9,563 nucleotides of DNA, from assembly GCA_002454335.1 (NCBI GenBank), contig DKIP01000101.1:5654-15216 (forward strand), read 5' to 3'. The DNA comes from Cytophagaceae bacterium UBA6715 (GTDB lineage: Bacteria; Bacteroidota; Bacteroidia; Cytophagales; Spirosomataceae). The notes beneath the pieces are model-generated. The model had not been told where the DNA came from. It worked only from the letters and a program-made list of their open reading frames with translations, and made no database searches. The position numbers were made by a program, and so were the translations under genes. Positions 1 to 8,339 of the stretch are shown piece by piece (within the stretch, counting starts at the first letter, position 1; each line of letters opens with the position of its first letter).

Positions 1-34
1 GGGGTTCTACAGACTTTAGCCTGGCGTTCCCTAG

Positions 35-2635
35 TTAAATCTCCACCACCACATTCTCAAAGGTCAAATTGCCCTCCTTATCCACATCCATCAACACCGC
101 AGATTCCTTCTGAATCTTACCCGATAAAATGGACTTCGACAATTCGTTCAACACAACCCGTTGGAGAACTCGCTTCATCGGCCGACCGCCATACAAAGGA
201 TCAAATCCTTCTTTGGCTAATTTATCCAAGGCCTCCTCGGTCGCTTCAATTGTGATATGTTGCTCCGCCAAACGATTCTGAATCTCTTTAAACTGAATAC
301 TCAAAATCTTACGTGCATGCTCTTGCGTTAATGGCTCAAACAACACCACCTCATCCACCCGATTCAAGAACTCGGGGCGAACTTGTTGCTTCAACAAAGC
401 CATCACCTCTTCTTTCGCCTCCTCCAACACGATGGCATTGTTCCAGCCCTCCATTTGGCCTAATTTCTCTTGAATCAAATGACTACCAATATTCGAGGTC
501 ATGATGATAATCGTATTCTTGAAATTCGCCGTCCGACCTTTATTATCTGTCAATCGGCCTTCATCCAACACCTGCAACAAGATGTTCCAAACATCTGGAT
601 GCGCCTTTTCAATTTCATCCAACAACACAACCGAATAGGGCTTGCGGCGTACGGCTTCCGTTAATTGACCGCCCTCATCGTATCCTACGTATCCTGGAGG
701 CGCTCCCACGAGTCGGGAAACGGCATGGCGTTCTTGGTACTCCGACATGTCTATTCGAACGATTGCATTCTCGTCATTGAACAGATAGGATGCCAAAGAC
801 TTCGCTAATTCCGTTTTACCTACACCTGTCGTTCCTAGGAAAATAAAGGATCCAATGGGTCTGCGCGGATCTTGCAAGCCTGCACGGGAACGGCGCACCG
901 CATCCGAAACCAATTCAATCGCTTGATCTTGACCCGCCACTCGCTTGTGTAACTCATCCTCGAGATGCAATAGTTTCTCGATTTCCGTTTGCAACATTTT
1001 GCTCACCGGAATACCCGTCCACTTCGCAACAACCTCAGCCACATTCTCTGCCGTCACCTCTTCCTGCAACATTCCATTCGCTCCCTGTGACTTCTCCAGT
1101 AAATCTTTCAACTTCTGCTCAGATTCTACTAAACGACCGTAACGTATTTCGGCCACTTTGCCATAATCTCCTTGGCGTTCCGCTTGATCGGCCTCCAACT
1201 TCAACTTATCAATTTTCTCTTTCTCCGCACGAATCGTATCCAAAACGCCTTTCTCAGATTGCCATTGCGCCCTCAGCGCATCGCGTTTCTCCGACAAATC
1301 AGCTAATTCACGATTTAATACCGCTTCTTTTTCTTTGTTATTTTCTCGACGAATCGCTTCGCGCTCAATCTCTAATGACATGATCTTCCGCTGAATATCA
1401 TCAATCGCCTCGGGCACGGAATCAATCTCTAAACGCATTTTAGCAGCAGCCTCATCCATCAAGTCAATCGCTTTATCTGGTAAGTAGCGATCCGAAATAT
1501 ATCGGCTAGACAATTCCACCGCCGCTATCACTGCATCGTCCTGAATTCGCACCCCGTGATGCAATTCGTATTTATCTTTAATACCTCGCAAGATGGAAAT
1601 CGCATCCGCTACATCCGGTTCATCCACAATCACGGATTGAAAACGACGTTCCAGAGCCTTATCCTTCTCAATGTATTTTTGGTACTCTTTTAACGTCGTC
1701 GCACCGATCGCATGCAATTCACCACGAGCCAATGCAGGCTTTAATAAATTCGCTGCATCCATGGCACCTTCTCCCCCACCTCCAGCACCAATCAAGGTGT
1801 GAATTTCATCAATGAATAAGACAATCTCTCCATCGGAATCCGTCACCTCTTTGATTACCGCTTTCAAACGCTCCTCAAATTCACCTTTGTATTTGGCACC
1901 AGCCACCAACAATCCCATATCCAAGGACATGACAATTTTGGACTTCAAATTCTCAGGCACATCACCTGATACAATTCGTTGGGCTAATCCTTCGACAATT
2001 GCCGTTTTACCTACACCCGGCTCGCCCACCAACATAGGGTTGTTTTTGGTGCGTCGGGAAAGGATTTGTAAGACCCGACGAATCTCTTCGTCGCGTCCAA
2101 TCACCGGGTCAATTTTACCCGCCTTCGCTAATTCATTTAAATTCTTACCATACTTTTCTAAAGACTGGTAAGTACTTTCTGCATGTGGATCGTTCACTTT
2201 TCTATTTCCTCTTAGTTCGATGATTGCTTGTTTAAAATTCTTTGTTGTTAATCCGAGCTTTTTCAAGGCATCGGCCACGGAATCGTTTCCATCCAATAAG
2301 GATAAAAACAAAACCTCCACGCTCACAAACGTATCTCCAAAATCCGCTTTTAATTTATCTGCGCGTTGCAAAGCTTGTTGCAATGCATTGCTCGCATAGG
2401 CTTGGTCGCCTGATACCTTTGGGTAGGTATTCAAGATGGGCGCTAACGCAGTTTGGATTTGGGAAGGATTTACGCCTAATTTCTTCAAAAGAAAAGAAGC
2501 GGTTTGGGTATCATCTTGTAATATCGCCTGCAATAAATGCCCAGTCTCGATAGCCTGCTGGCCCCGCTCCTTCGCAATTTCCATCGCTTGCTGAATGATG
2601 ACACCCGATTGGGATGTATAGTTATTCGGATTCAT
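35..2635 (-). CDS. clpB: ATP-dependent chaperone ClpB (Hsp100 disaggregase)
   Basis: Hexameric cytoplasmic AAA+ disaggregase that, in characterised homologues, works with DnaK/DnaJ/GrpE to thread aggregated proteins through its central pore after heat stress. The 866-residue product is close to the usual length and has every expected part. These are a Clp N-terminal double repeat (about 1-145), NBD1 with Walker A GEPGVGKT (204-211), pore-loop Tyr249 in KYKGEFEER, Walker B ending D276-E277 and arginine-finger region R330-R331. A charged coiled-coil middle domain (about 400-525) follows, which separates ClpB from ClpA and ClpX. NBD2 has Walker A GTTGVGKT (601-608), pore-loop GYVG (648-651), Walker B VVLLDE (669-674) and sensor-2 GGRP (816-819). 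The frame is open 31 codons further upstream, but I chose the ATG at 2635 because family members begin at MNPNNYT-like sequence and the extension is not ClpB-like. No Shine-Dalgarno precedes it, and I could not identify a heat-shock promoter. It lies 114 bases downstream of a sensor-kinase gene on the same strand. Confidence 0.97.
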   Translation of the reverse strand: MNPNNYTSQSGVIIQQAMEIAKERGQQAIETGHLLQAILQDDTQTASFLLKKLGVNPSQIQTALAPILNTYPKVSGDQAYASNALQQALQRADKLKADFGDTFVSVEVLFLSLLDGNDSVADALKKLGLTTKNFKQAIIELRGNRKVNDPHAESTYQSLEKYGKNLNELAKAGKIDPVIGRDEEIRRVLQILSRRTKNNPMLVGEPGVGKTAIVEGLAQRIVSGDVPENLKSKIVMSLDMGLLVAGAKYKGEFEERLKAVIKEVTDSDGEIVLFIDEIHTLIGAGGGGEGAMDAANLLKPALARGELHAIGATTLKEYQKYIEKDKALERRFQSVIVDEPDVADAISILRGIKDKYELHHGVRIQDDAVIAAVELSSRYISDRYLPDKAIDLMDEAAAKMRLEIDSVPEAIDDIQRKIMSLEIEREAIRRENNKEKEAVLNRELADLSEKRDALRAQWQSEKGVLDTIRAEKEKIDKLKLEADQAERQGDYGKVAEIRYGRLVESEQKLKDLLEKSQGANGMLQEEVTAENVAEVVAKWTGIPVSKMLQTEIEKLLHLEDELHKRVAGQDQAIELVSDAVRRSRAGLQDPRRPIGSFIFLGTTGVGKTELAKSLASYLFNDENAIVRIDMSEYQERHAVSRLVGAPPGYVGYDEGGQLTEAVRRKPYSVVLLDEIEKAHPDVWNILLQVLDEGRLTDNKGRTANFKNTIIIMTSNIGSHLIQEKLGQMEGWNNAIVLEEAKEEVMALLKQQVRPEFLNRVDEVVLFEPLTQEHARKILSIQFKEIQNRLAEQHITIEATEEALDKLAKEGFDPLYGGRPMKRVLQRVVLNELSKSILSGKIQKESAVLMDVDKEGNLTFENVVVEI

Positions 2636-2715
2636 GTGGTTAAAATATTTGCAAGGGTCTATGCAATTGAACAACCAAGAATGAATAACGGAAATTCTGT
2701 CGTGAATCTTAAGAT

Positions 2716-2744
2716 AAAAAGAGAGCAAAATCGGCCATTATGGC
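2716..2744 (-). terminator. Possible weak terminator between the sensor kinase and clpB
   Basis: Five bases after the kinase stop, the minus strand carries the inverted repeat GCCAT-A-ATGGC (2744-2734), realistically a 4-bp stem with a TAA loop. CGATTTTGC follows, then a T5 run at 2720-2716. The stem is short and the T-run is detached, so termination would be partial at best. The rest of the 114-base gap shows no good Bacteroidota promoter match. Confidence 0.2.
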
Positions 2745-2749
2745 ACGTA

Positions 2750-5700
2750 TTAGGCGAATCTGTCTGAAATCGCCTGCTTAAATGCCGCTAACGCATCCTT
2801 CAGTTCCACAATTTCAATGGGAAATTGGCTAAACTCACAGACTTTGGCCTTCAACTCAATCTTCTCGCAGATATTATGCACTTGTGCAGCACCTAACGTC
2901 CCCGAATTCCCTTTCAAGGTATGAAGTTCAGATTGAACGCCTTTGCAATCATGAATTGCATAAGCCTTTTCCGCCTGAGCAATTTGCTCTTCTGCCTCTG
3001 AGATAAATTCGACCAACATTCCTTCGACAAATGAAGGATCACCACCCACGGCATCCGAAAGCGATTTCAAAACTTCTTCATCCACCACATGATGGGATTG
3101 ATCCAGGTAAATATCCTGAGGTGCATGTCCATCATGAACCCATTTCCCTACCATCTGAATGAGCTGTTGAGCCCTGATTGGCTTCGCTAAATAATCATCC
3201 ATTCCCGCAGCTAAGAATCGCTCCCTGTCTTCTTTCATCGCATATGCAGTCATAGCAACAATCGGAGGTAATTCGATGAACGATTTTTTCAGTCGGCGAG
3301 TGGTTTCCATTCCATCCATTTCAGGCATCTGAATATCCATGAGAACTAAATCAAAATCAGTATCCTGCGATAAGCGATTAATTGCCTCTTGCCCACTCGT
3401 GGCTGTCTCCACCAGACAACCAGCTTTCATTAATATTTGAGACGCAACTTTTCGATTGGTCGCATTATCGTCTACCAATAAAATACGCGCATGCACTTCT
3501 TTTAATGTTCCAGTAATATCGAATCGGCCTGCTTGTTGAATCGAAGAAGCCTTGGATGCATCACCGATAGCCAAACGTACGGTAAACCAGAATGTACTAC
3601 CTTTTCCTTCCTCGGATTCAACACCGATTTCGCCTTCCATCATCTTACAGAATTCACGCGAAATCGCTAATCCTAAGCCTGTTCCTCCGTAATTCTTCGA
3701 TGTTGAATTATCTAATTGCTGGAAGGCCGAGAATAATTTCTTTAAATTTTCCGCACTAATCCCAATTCCGGTATCTGTCACACGGACCAATAAATCCACA
3801 TGCGTATCCGTCTTCTTCGCAGTCGAAACCGAAATCGTCACGGAACCGTTCTCCGTAAACTTTAAAGCATTAGAAGTTAAATTGGACAGAATTTGCAATA
3901 GTCGGGTTTCATCAGCAACAACGACCTTTGGAACATCCTCCGCGATGGAATAAGCAACCTTATTTCCTTTTTGATGGGCAATCGGAGTAAACAAAGCCAT
4001 CAAACGATCCAATAAATCCTCGATTACCAAATCGGCCGGATGTAAAACCATTTTCCCTGCTTCGATTTTGGCTAAATCCAAAATATCATTTAGAATATGA
4101 AGGAGCGTTTCAGATGATTTACGAATCGTTTGTAAATAATCTTGTTGGTCTTCATTCAAAGGCGAGTCGCACAATAAATCCACCATCCCAATTACCCCGT
4201 TCATGGGCGTACGAATCTCATGGGACATATTCGCTAAAAACTGTTCCTTCACTTTCAAGGAATGTTCCGCCTGTTCACGCGCCTCAACGAGTTCTTTTTG
4301 GTATTTCTTCAGATCCGTAATATCCCTCGCGATACCAGAGACCTCAGCGATGTTTCCACCAGATTGAATCGGATTTAAGTAGATTTCTAACCACTTTTGT
4401 TCACCTGACTTTGTCGTCAGTTCCAATTCAAAGTGTTGTTTCTGCCCTCGGAAAGCTAGTTTATATTTTTCTTCCAATGGACGACGCTCATTCAGCGCAA
4501 CCAGTTGGAAACCCATACTCTCCGTGCTAAAATTCAATTGTGGTTTGATCTGCAATTGCTGCTCCAGTAATTCCGCATATTCATGGTTAAAGCTCGTCAG
4601 CATGAGGCGTTTATTTACCGACCACATCAAGTGCGAACTTCCCTCGAAAATAGCATTCAATCGTGCCGTTTCATGCGCCAATGCCTCTTCAGCCTGCTTC
4701 CTTGCAATAGCCACAGCCACTTGACTCGAGATAAAGTCCAATAGCTCCAGATCTCGATTCTCGTATTTATTGGCCCGCTCATAGGACTTCACCCCAATGA
4801 TTCCCGTTACGCGATCACCTATACGAAGCGGCACGCAAAGCATTACTTTGGGAACGACACCGTATAAATAGATCTTCTTGTCTTTGGCGAGTTGGTGAAT
4901 ATCATCATCATGCAAAATCAAAGGTTTATTCGCCATGATCGCATATTCTGTCAATCCATTTCCCAGTTTACGTTTGGTAAAATGGACGCGCGAGTCAAAA
5001 TACTCGTCGATGTAATAAGGGAAATACAAATAGCTTTTGCCCGGATCGTATTGCGCAATAAAGAAATTCTTCACATCAATCACTTCACCCAATTGCTTGT
5101 GAATGTTCACATACAAATCATCCAGATTGGTCGAATTAATAGCTACCTGGGCAATGGATGAGAACAATTTATTCGCACGTTCCGCACGAACTTTCGCTGT
5201 CGAGTTATGCAAAATGCAACGGTATGCAGTAGGTGCGCCGCGTTCAAATCGACATGTTGCAGAACCCGAAACATAGAGTCGGCGACCATCTTTCCTTCGA
5301 AATACAGCCGTAAACTCGGGCAATTCCTCACCTTTGCTTAATAAATCAAATTGCGCCTGGGTAATATGAGCAAATTCGGGATGGAGTACATCTTGAATTT
5401 TCAAGTCACGCGCTTCCTCTTCGGAATAACCCATGGTTTCCAACCAGGCTTTATTGACAAAAAGAAAACGTCCTGAAATACCCGTAATTTGAATTAAATC
5501 GGTTGTATTATTGATTAAGTCTTGCAACTGGGCATTTGACCTACTTAAAGCTTCAGAAACCTTTTTGCGTTCGGTGATGTCCTCACCGATGATACTTAGG
5601 TAAGTGGTTTGGTCGGCTTCCTGAACGATGGTTGAGGCTACCTCCACCCACTTCATGGCACCCGTTTTGGTGACATAATTTCTTTCTCGATCTTCAAATA

Positions 5701-6031
5701 AACCACCTGAGGCGATCGCTTTTTGGAATGATGCTCGGCGGTCTTCGGTTTCGCCCTCGGGTAAAAGCGTTGCAAAAAAATCTTTTCCGTTTAACTCACC
5801 AGCTTTGTAGTTTAACAATTGGTGCGTGAAGGCATTCGCAAAAACGATGGTTCCATCGAGCGCCATGATGATACCAAATAACTTTAGGCTCGAAAGGGTC
5901 TTGATGAGGTTCTCTTTCGAAGTTGCCTCCGAAGCAATGTCATCGTTGATTTCCAACACGTCCAATTGCTTTTTCAGCTCTTGAATTTCCTGAATGAGAT
6001 CGTCCTTCGTTTTATTTGCCCAAGCAGCCAT
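2750..6031 (-). CDS. Hybrid sensor histidine kinase, PAS-PAS-GAF-PAS-HisKA-HATPase-REC-Hpt
   Basis: Multi-step phosphorelay kinase of 1093 residues. A short N-terminal coiled coil (about 8-28) leads into PAS 1 (about 45-155, ending GEDITERKK), PAS 2 (about 165-282), a GAF domain (about 288-445) and PAS 3 (about 455-575, ending ARDITDLKK). A coiled linker joins these to HisKA with phospho-acceptor His604 in NMSHEIRTP. The ATPase domain has N-box Asn717/Asn721, G1 DTGIGI (753-758) and G2 GGTGLGLAI (782-790). The receiver has D854-D855, phospho-acceptor D899 in MDIQMP, T928 and K950. A C-terminal Hpt domain has His1037 in ELHTLKG. All relay residues are intact, so a His-Asp-His relay inside one chain is expected. 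I see no signal peptide or membrane segment, so it should be cytoplasmic and sense an internal or diffusible cue through PAS/GAF; the ligand cannot be read from sequence. No separate response regulator is nearby, so its output partner is unknown. The ATG at 6031 is preferred because a coiled coil begins directly after it. Confidence 0.95.
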   Translation of the reverse strand: MAAWANKTKDDLIQEIQELKKQLDVLEINDDIASEATSKENLIKTLSSLKLFGIIMALDGTIVFANAFTHQLLNYKAGELNGKDFFATLLPEGETEDRRASFQKAIASGGLFEDRERNYVTKTGAMKWVEVASTIVQEADQTTYLSIIGEDITERKKVSEALSRSNAQLQDLINNTTDLIQITGISGRFLFVNKAWLETMGYSEEEARDLKIQDVLHPEFAHITQAQFDLLSKGEELPEFTAVFRRKDGRRLYVSGSATCRFERGAPTAYRCILHNSTAKVRAERANKLFSSIAQVAINSTNLDDLYVNIHKQLGEVIDVKNFFIAQYDPGKSYLYFPYYIDEYFDSRVHFTKRKLGNGLTEYAIMANKPLILHDDDIHQLAKDKKIYLYGVVPKVMLCVPLRIGDRVTGIIGVKSYERANKYENRDLELLDFISSQVAVAIARKQAEEALAHETARLNAIFEGSSHLMWSVNKRLMLTSFNHEYAELLEQQLQIKPQLNFSTESMGFQLVALNERRPLEEKYKLAFRGQKQHFELELTTKSGEQKWLEIYLNPIQSGGNIAEVSGIARDITDLKKYQKELVEAREQAEHSLKVKEQFLANMSHEIRTPMNGVIGMVDLLCDSPLNEDQQDYLQTIRKSSETLLHILNDILDLAKIEAGKMVLHPADLVIEDLLDRLMALFTPIAHQKGNKVAYSIAEDVPKVVVADETRLLQILSNLTSNALKFTENGSVTISVSTAKKTDTHVDLLVRVTDTGIGISAENLKKLFSAFQQLDNSTSKNYGGTGLGLAISREFCKMMEGEIGVESEEGKGSTFWFTVRLAIGDASKASSIQQAGRFDITGTLKEVHARILLVDDNATNRKVASQILMKAGCLVETATSGQEAINRLSQDTDFDLVLMDIQMPEMDGMETTRRLKKSFIELPPIVAMTAYAMKEDRERFLAAGMDDYLAKPIRAQQLIQMVGKWVHDGHAPQDIYLDQSHHVVDEEVLKSLSDAVGGDPSFVEGMLVEFISEAEEQIAQAEKAYAIHDCKGVQSELHTLKGNSGTLGAAQVHNICEKIELKAKVCEFSQFPIEIVELKDALAAFKQAISDRFA

Positions 6032-6051
6032 GGCTTTATTCCCTATTTTTG
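6015..6051 (+). promoter_or_regulatory. Candidate Bacteroidota sigma-A promoter for rsmA
   Basis: TATTTTTG at 6044-6051 matches the Bacteroidota -7 consensus TAnnTTTG exactly. A TTTG at 6015-6018 could serve as the -33 element, but the 25-base gap is longer than the roughly 19-23 bases usually seen, so that half is doubtful. Transcription would begin near 6055-6060, giving a leader of about 50 bases before the GTG start at 6106. The -7 element sits only 13 bases outside the start codon of the divergent kinase gene, and the putative -33 lies inside that coding region. Both genes would therefore share a very compact control region. Confidence 0.45.
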
Positions 6052-6062
6052 CTTAAATGTAC

Positions 6063-6090
6063 AAAAAAGGGCGTAATTTCGCGTACCCTT
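6063..6090 (-). terminator. Hairpin followed by T6 in the divergent spacer (terminator-like on the minus strand)
   Basis: Read on the minus strand, AAGGG (6090-6086) pairs with CCCTT (6071-6067). Two further C-G pairs form inside after a 2-base bulge, and the T run at 6068-6063 extends beyond the stem. This is the shape of a small intrinsic terminator lying about 30 bases upstream of the kinase ATG. It could block antisense transcription leaving rsmA, or act on any kinase transcript that starts inside rsmA. In the plus-strand rsmA leader the same bases would form a small 5' hairpin without terminator character. The stem is short, so this is tentative. Confidence 0.28.
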
Positions 6091-6105
6091 AAGCCCCAAG
6101 AACAC

Positions 6106-6888
6106 GTGCAAGTAAGAGCAAAAAAGAATTTAGGACAACACTTTTTGAATGATTTAGATGCGGCCCAACGCATTGTGGATGGCTTACAGGATTATGCCAA
6201 CTACCAAAAAGTATTGGAAATAGGTCCTGGCATGGGCGTATTGACACAGTATCTGGTCAAGAAGACAGCATACGAAACCTACTTGATTGAAATTGATAAG
6301 GAATCAGTCGAATACCTGCGCAAGAACTATTTAGAATTTTCAGGACCTCGGTTAATCGATGGTGACTTTTTACGCTATCCCTTGGAGAATATCTTCGGTG
6401 GTGACAAATTCGCAATTGTAGGTAACTTCCCTTATTTCATTTCTACGCAGATATTTTTTCACATTTTGGAATACAAAGACCAATGTGTGGAGGTCGTAGG
6501 CATGTTGCAAAAGGAAGTTGCCGTACGCTTAGCTGCCAAACCGGGCAACAAAGACTACGGTATCCTGAGTGTTTTACTTCAAGCCTATTACGATATCGAA
6601 TACCTTTTTAGCCTCGGGCCTGAAGTATTCACGCCGCCACCGAAGGTCAACTCAGGTGTGATTCGTTTAGTCCGCAATTTCAATAAGGAATTGGATTGTG
6701 ATCCGAAACACTTTAAGATGTTGGTGAAAATGGCCTTTAACCAACGAAGAAAGACCTTACGGAATGCATTGCGTGCGATGCAATTACCGGATCATCCCTT
6801 ATTAACGAAACGGGCGGAACAATTAGGGGTAGAGGAGTTTACAACTTTGACCAAATTGTGGGAAGCCAACGGTTACCAAGGAGCATAA
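6106..6888 (+). CDS. rsmA: 16S rRNA (adenine(1518)-N6/adenine(1519)-N6)-dimethyltransferase RsmA/KsgA
   Basis: SAM-dependent enzyme that dimethylates two adjacent adenines in the 3'-terminal helix 45 of 16S rRNA, a late checkpoint in 30S assembly. In well-studied bacteria, loss of the enzyme confers kasugamycin resistance. The 260-residue product shows the family opening KNLGQHFL (7-14), SAM-binding motif I EIGPGMGVLT (38-47), motif IV NFPY (107-110, base-flipping and catalysis), FTPPPKVNSGVIRL (175-188) and the C-terminal NQRRKTLRN (212-220). The frame is open upstream to 6016 but has no ATG there. I chose GTG at 6106 because homologues begin M-x-V-R-A-K-K immediately before the LGQHF block. 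A start at TTG 6016 would place the N terminus upstream of the candidate promoter and add 30 unrelated residues. There is no visible Shine-Dalgarno. It is divergent from the kinase and 71 bases upstream of mgtE, a common Bacteroidota neighbour. Confidence 0.95.
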   Translation: MQVRAKKNLGQHFLNDLDAAQRIVDGLQDYANYQKVLEIGPGMGVLTQYLVKKTAYETYLIEIDKESVEYLRKNYLEFSGPRLIDGDFLRYPLENIFGGDKFAIVGNFPYFISTQIFFHILEYKDQCVEVVGMLQKEVAVRLAAKPGNKDYGILSVLLQAYYDIEYLFSLGPEVFTPPPKVNSGVIRLVRNFNKELDCDPKHFKMLVKMAFNQRRKTLRNALRAMQLPDHPLLTKRAEQLGVEEFTTLTKLWEANGYQGA

Positions 6889-6899
6889 GAAAATAATAT

Positions 6900-6939
6900 T
6901 GCCTTAACGGCATTTTGGGCAAAAATTCCGTAATTGCGG
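6900..6939 (+). other. Two small hairpins in the rsmA-mgtE gap
   Basis: TGCC-TTAAC-GGCA (6900-6912) is followed by TTTT, and CCGT-AATT-GCGG (6928-6939) forms a second 4-bp stem with one wobble pair. The first could weakly attenuate transcription from rsmA; neither is long enough to call a terminator. The 71-base gap has no good TAnnTTTG element. It is also far too short for a typical Mg2+-sensing M-box riboswitch, which is an otherwise plausible control for mgtE. Confidence 0.22.
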
Positions 6940-6959
6940 TTCAATCTAATTAACTCATC

Positions 6960-8336
6960 ATGGAAGAAATCAATGTACAGCACCTTCCGTTTGAGCTCAC
7001 CAAAGAGTTCTTAGAAGAAATTCGCATACTGATCACCGATCAAGCGAAAGATGAGATCATTGCCAAGATTGAGGATTTATTCCCCGCTGATATCACGTCG
7101 ATTCTTTATGAATTAAATGGGGAGGAATCCAAGTATTTGGTCCAATTATTAGATACCAAAATTGCTGCTGCGATTATCTCTGCTTTAGATACAGATGATC
7201 GCAAGAAGTTCTTAAAGAATTTCACTTCCAAAGAAATTTCGGAATACATCAACATTGTCGATTCCGATGATGCGGTGGATATCTTAAACGAACAGCCTGT
7301 TCGTATACGCGAAGAAGTTATCGCTTTGTTAAAAGACCGCGAACAAGCACGCTTCATCATTGACCTCATGCATTATGATGAGGATTGTGCGGGAGGTTTG
7401 ATGCAGAAAGAGTTAATCAAAATCAATGTCACACAAACGGTAACGGAATGTGTGGAGGAGATTCGCCGACAAGCCGAAGATGTAGAGAAGGTTTATTCGG
7501 TATACGTTGTGGATGATGATGGGATTTTATTGGGTACTGTTTCCTTGAAAAAAATTATTTTGGCTAAACGAGGCTCCAAAATTCAAGATGTTTTTGAGGC
7601 CGATGAAATCGTTTCCGTACAAACCTATAGCACAGGCGAAGAGGTGGCGGATTTGATGCAAAAATATGATTTGGAAGCTATCCCTGTTGTCAATATACAA
7701 GGCCGATTATTAGGTCGAATTACGATTGATGACGTAGTCGATTTCATCACGGAATCTGCGCAAGAGGATATTCAGGTGATGGCCGGTATCTCAGAAGACG
7801 TAGAAGAAGATGACTCCGTGTGGCTCTTGGTACGTTCACGCTTACCTTGGTTGATTGGTGGCATGGTAGGTAGCTTTTTAGCTGCTAAAATCATTGACCG
7901 TTTTGATGACACGATTGCGATTCTACCAGCTATTTCCGCATTTATCCCTTTGATAGGTTCTACTGGTGGAAATGTGGGAATTCAATCTTCCTCGCTCATC
8001 GTGCAATCTTTAGCGGATAAAAGCGGTTTAGATACAAGCTTATGGAAACGTCTCCAAAAGGTATTTGTCGTTGCCTTAATCAATGCATTGATTGCCGCCA
8101 TTTTTGCGTTCGGATGTTCGATGTTGATCGATAGCGGAGAAATCATGTTATCCATTACCGTTTCACTCTCCTTATTTGCTGTGGTAATGTTGGCGTCCTT
8201 GATGGGTACGGTGACCCCCTTGGTGCTCAACCAATTAAAAATTAATCCTGCGGTAGCATCGGGGCCCTTTATCACAACGACGAATGACATCCTAGGATAT
8301 GGCGTTTATTTCTTAATTGTCTATTTCTTGTTGTAG
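6960..8336 (+). CDS. mgtE: Magnesium transporter MgtE
   Basis: Inner-membrane Mg2+-selective channel/transporter; family members are dimers gated by cytoplasmic Mg2+ binding. The 458-residue protein has the standard order. First comes an acidic MgtE N domain (about 35-137, helical repeats with PADI and DSDDAVDIL). A tandem CBS pair follows (about 140-205 and 206-268, including YDLEAIPVV and GRITIDDVVDFI). After a plug-like linker come about five membrane segments in 293-458. The pore-family signature GSTGGNVGIQSS spans 333-344, and the last hairpin holds NPAVASGPF (429-437) and TTTND. D443 there aligns by motif with the selectivity aspartate D432 of the Thermus thermophilus protein. The ATG at 6960 fits family length; no Shine-Dalgarno is visible. 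Only 3 bases separate its TAG from dtd, so these two are co-transcribed. Regulation is probably at the protein level through the N and CBS domains, since no RNA switch fits upstream. Confidence 0.96.
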   Translation: MEEINVQHLPFELTKEFLEEIRILITDQAKDEIIAKIEDLFPADITSILYELNGEESKYLVQLLDTKIAAAIISALDTDDRKKFLKNFTSKEISEYINIVDSDDAVDILNEQPVRIREEVIALLKDREQARFIIDLMHYDEDCAGGLMQKELIKINVTQTVTECVEEIRRQAEDVEKVYSVYVVDDDGILLGTVSLKKIILAKRGSKIQDVFEADEIVSVQTYSTGEEVADLMQKYDLEAIPVVNIQGRLLGRITIDDVVDFITESAQEDIQVMAGISEDVEEDDSVWLLVRSRLPWLIGGMVGSFLAAKIIDRFDDTIAILPAISAFIPLIGSTGGNVGIQSSSLIVQSLADKSGLDTSLWKRLQKVFVVALINALIAAIFAFGCSMLIDSGEIMLSITVSLSLFAVVMLASLMGTVTPLVLNQLKINPAVASGPFITTTNDILGYGVYFLIVYFLL

Positions 8337-8339
8337 ACA

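Noticed and set aside
10..23. Hairpin CAGAC-TTTA-GCCTG just past the clpB stop as a clpB terminator
   Set aside because: The stem is 5 bp with a wobble pair and no T-rich run follows on the minus strand. The true terminator, if any, probably lies beyond the window.
1812..2171. 119-codon open frame on the plus strand opposite clpB, with several other 60-100 codon frames opposite clpB, the kinase and mgtE
   Set aside because: They lie wholly antisense to strongly conserved coding sequence, with low-complexity or implausible translations and no recognisable motif; they are shadow frames.
2636..2728. In-frame N-terminal extension of ClpB by 31 residues (ATG at 2728)
   Set aside because: The extension does not resemble a ClpB N terminus, while the ATG at 2635 starts exactly where the family does. 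The extension also covers most of the spacer to the kinase gene.
6889..6959. Mg2+-responsive (M-box type) riboswitch upstream of mgtE
   Set aside because: The gap is only 71 bases and contains two 4-bp hairpins, far too little for such an element.
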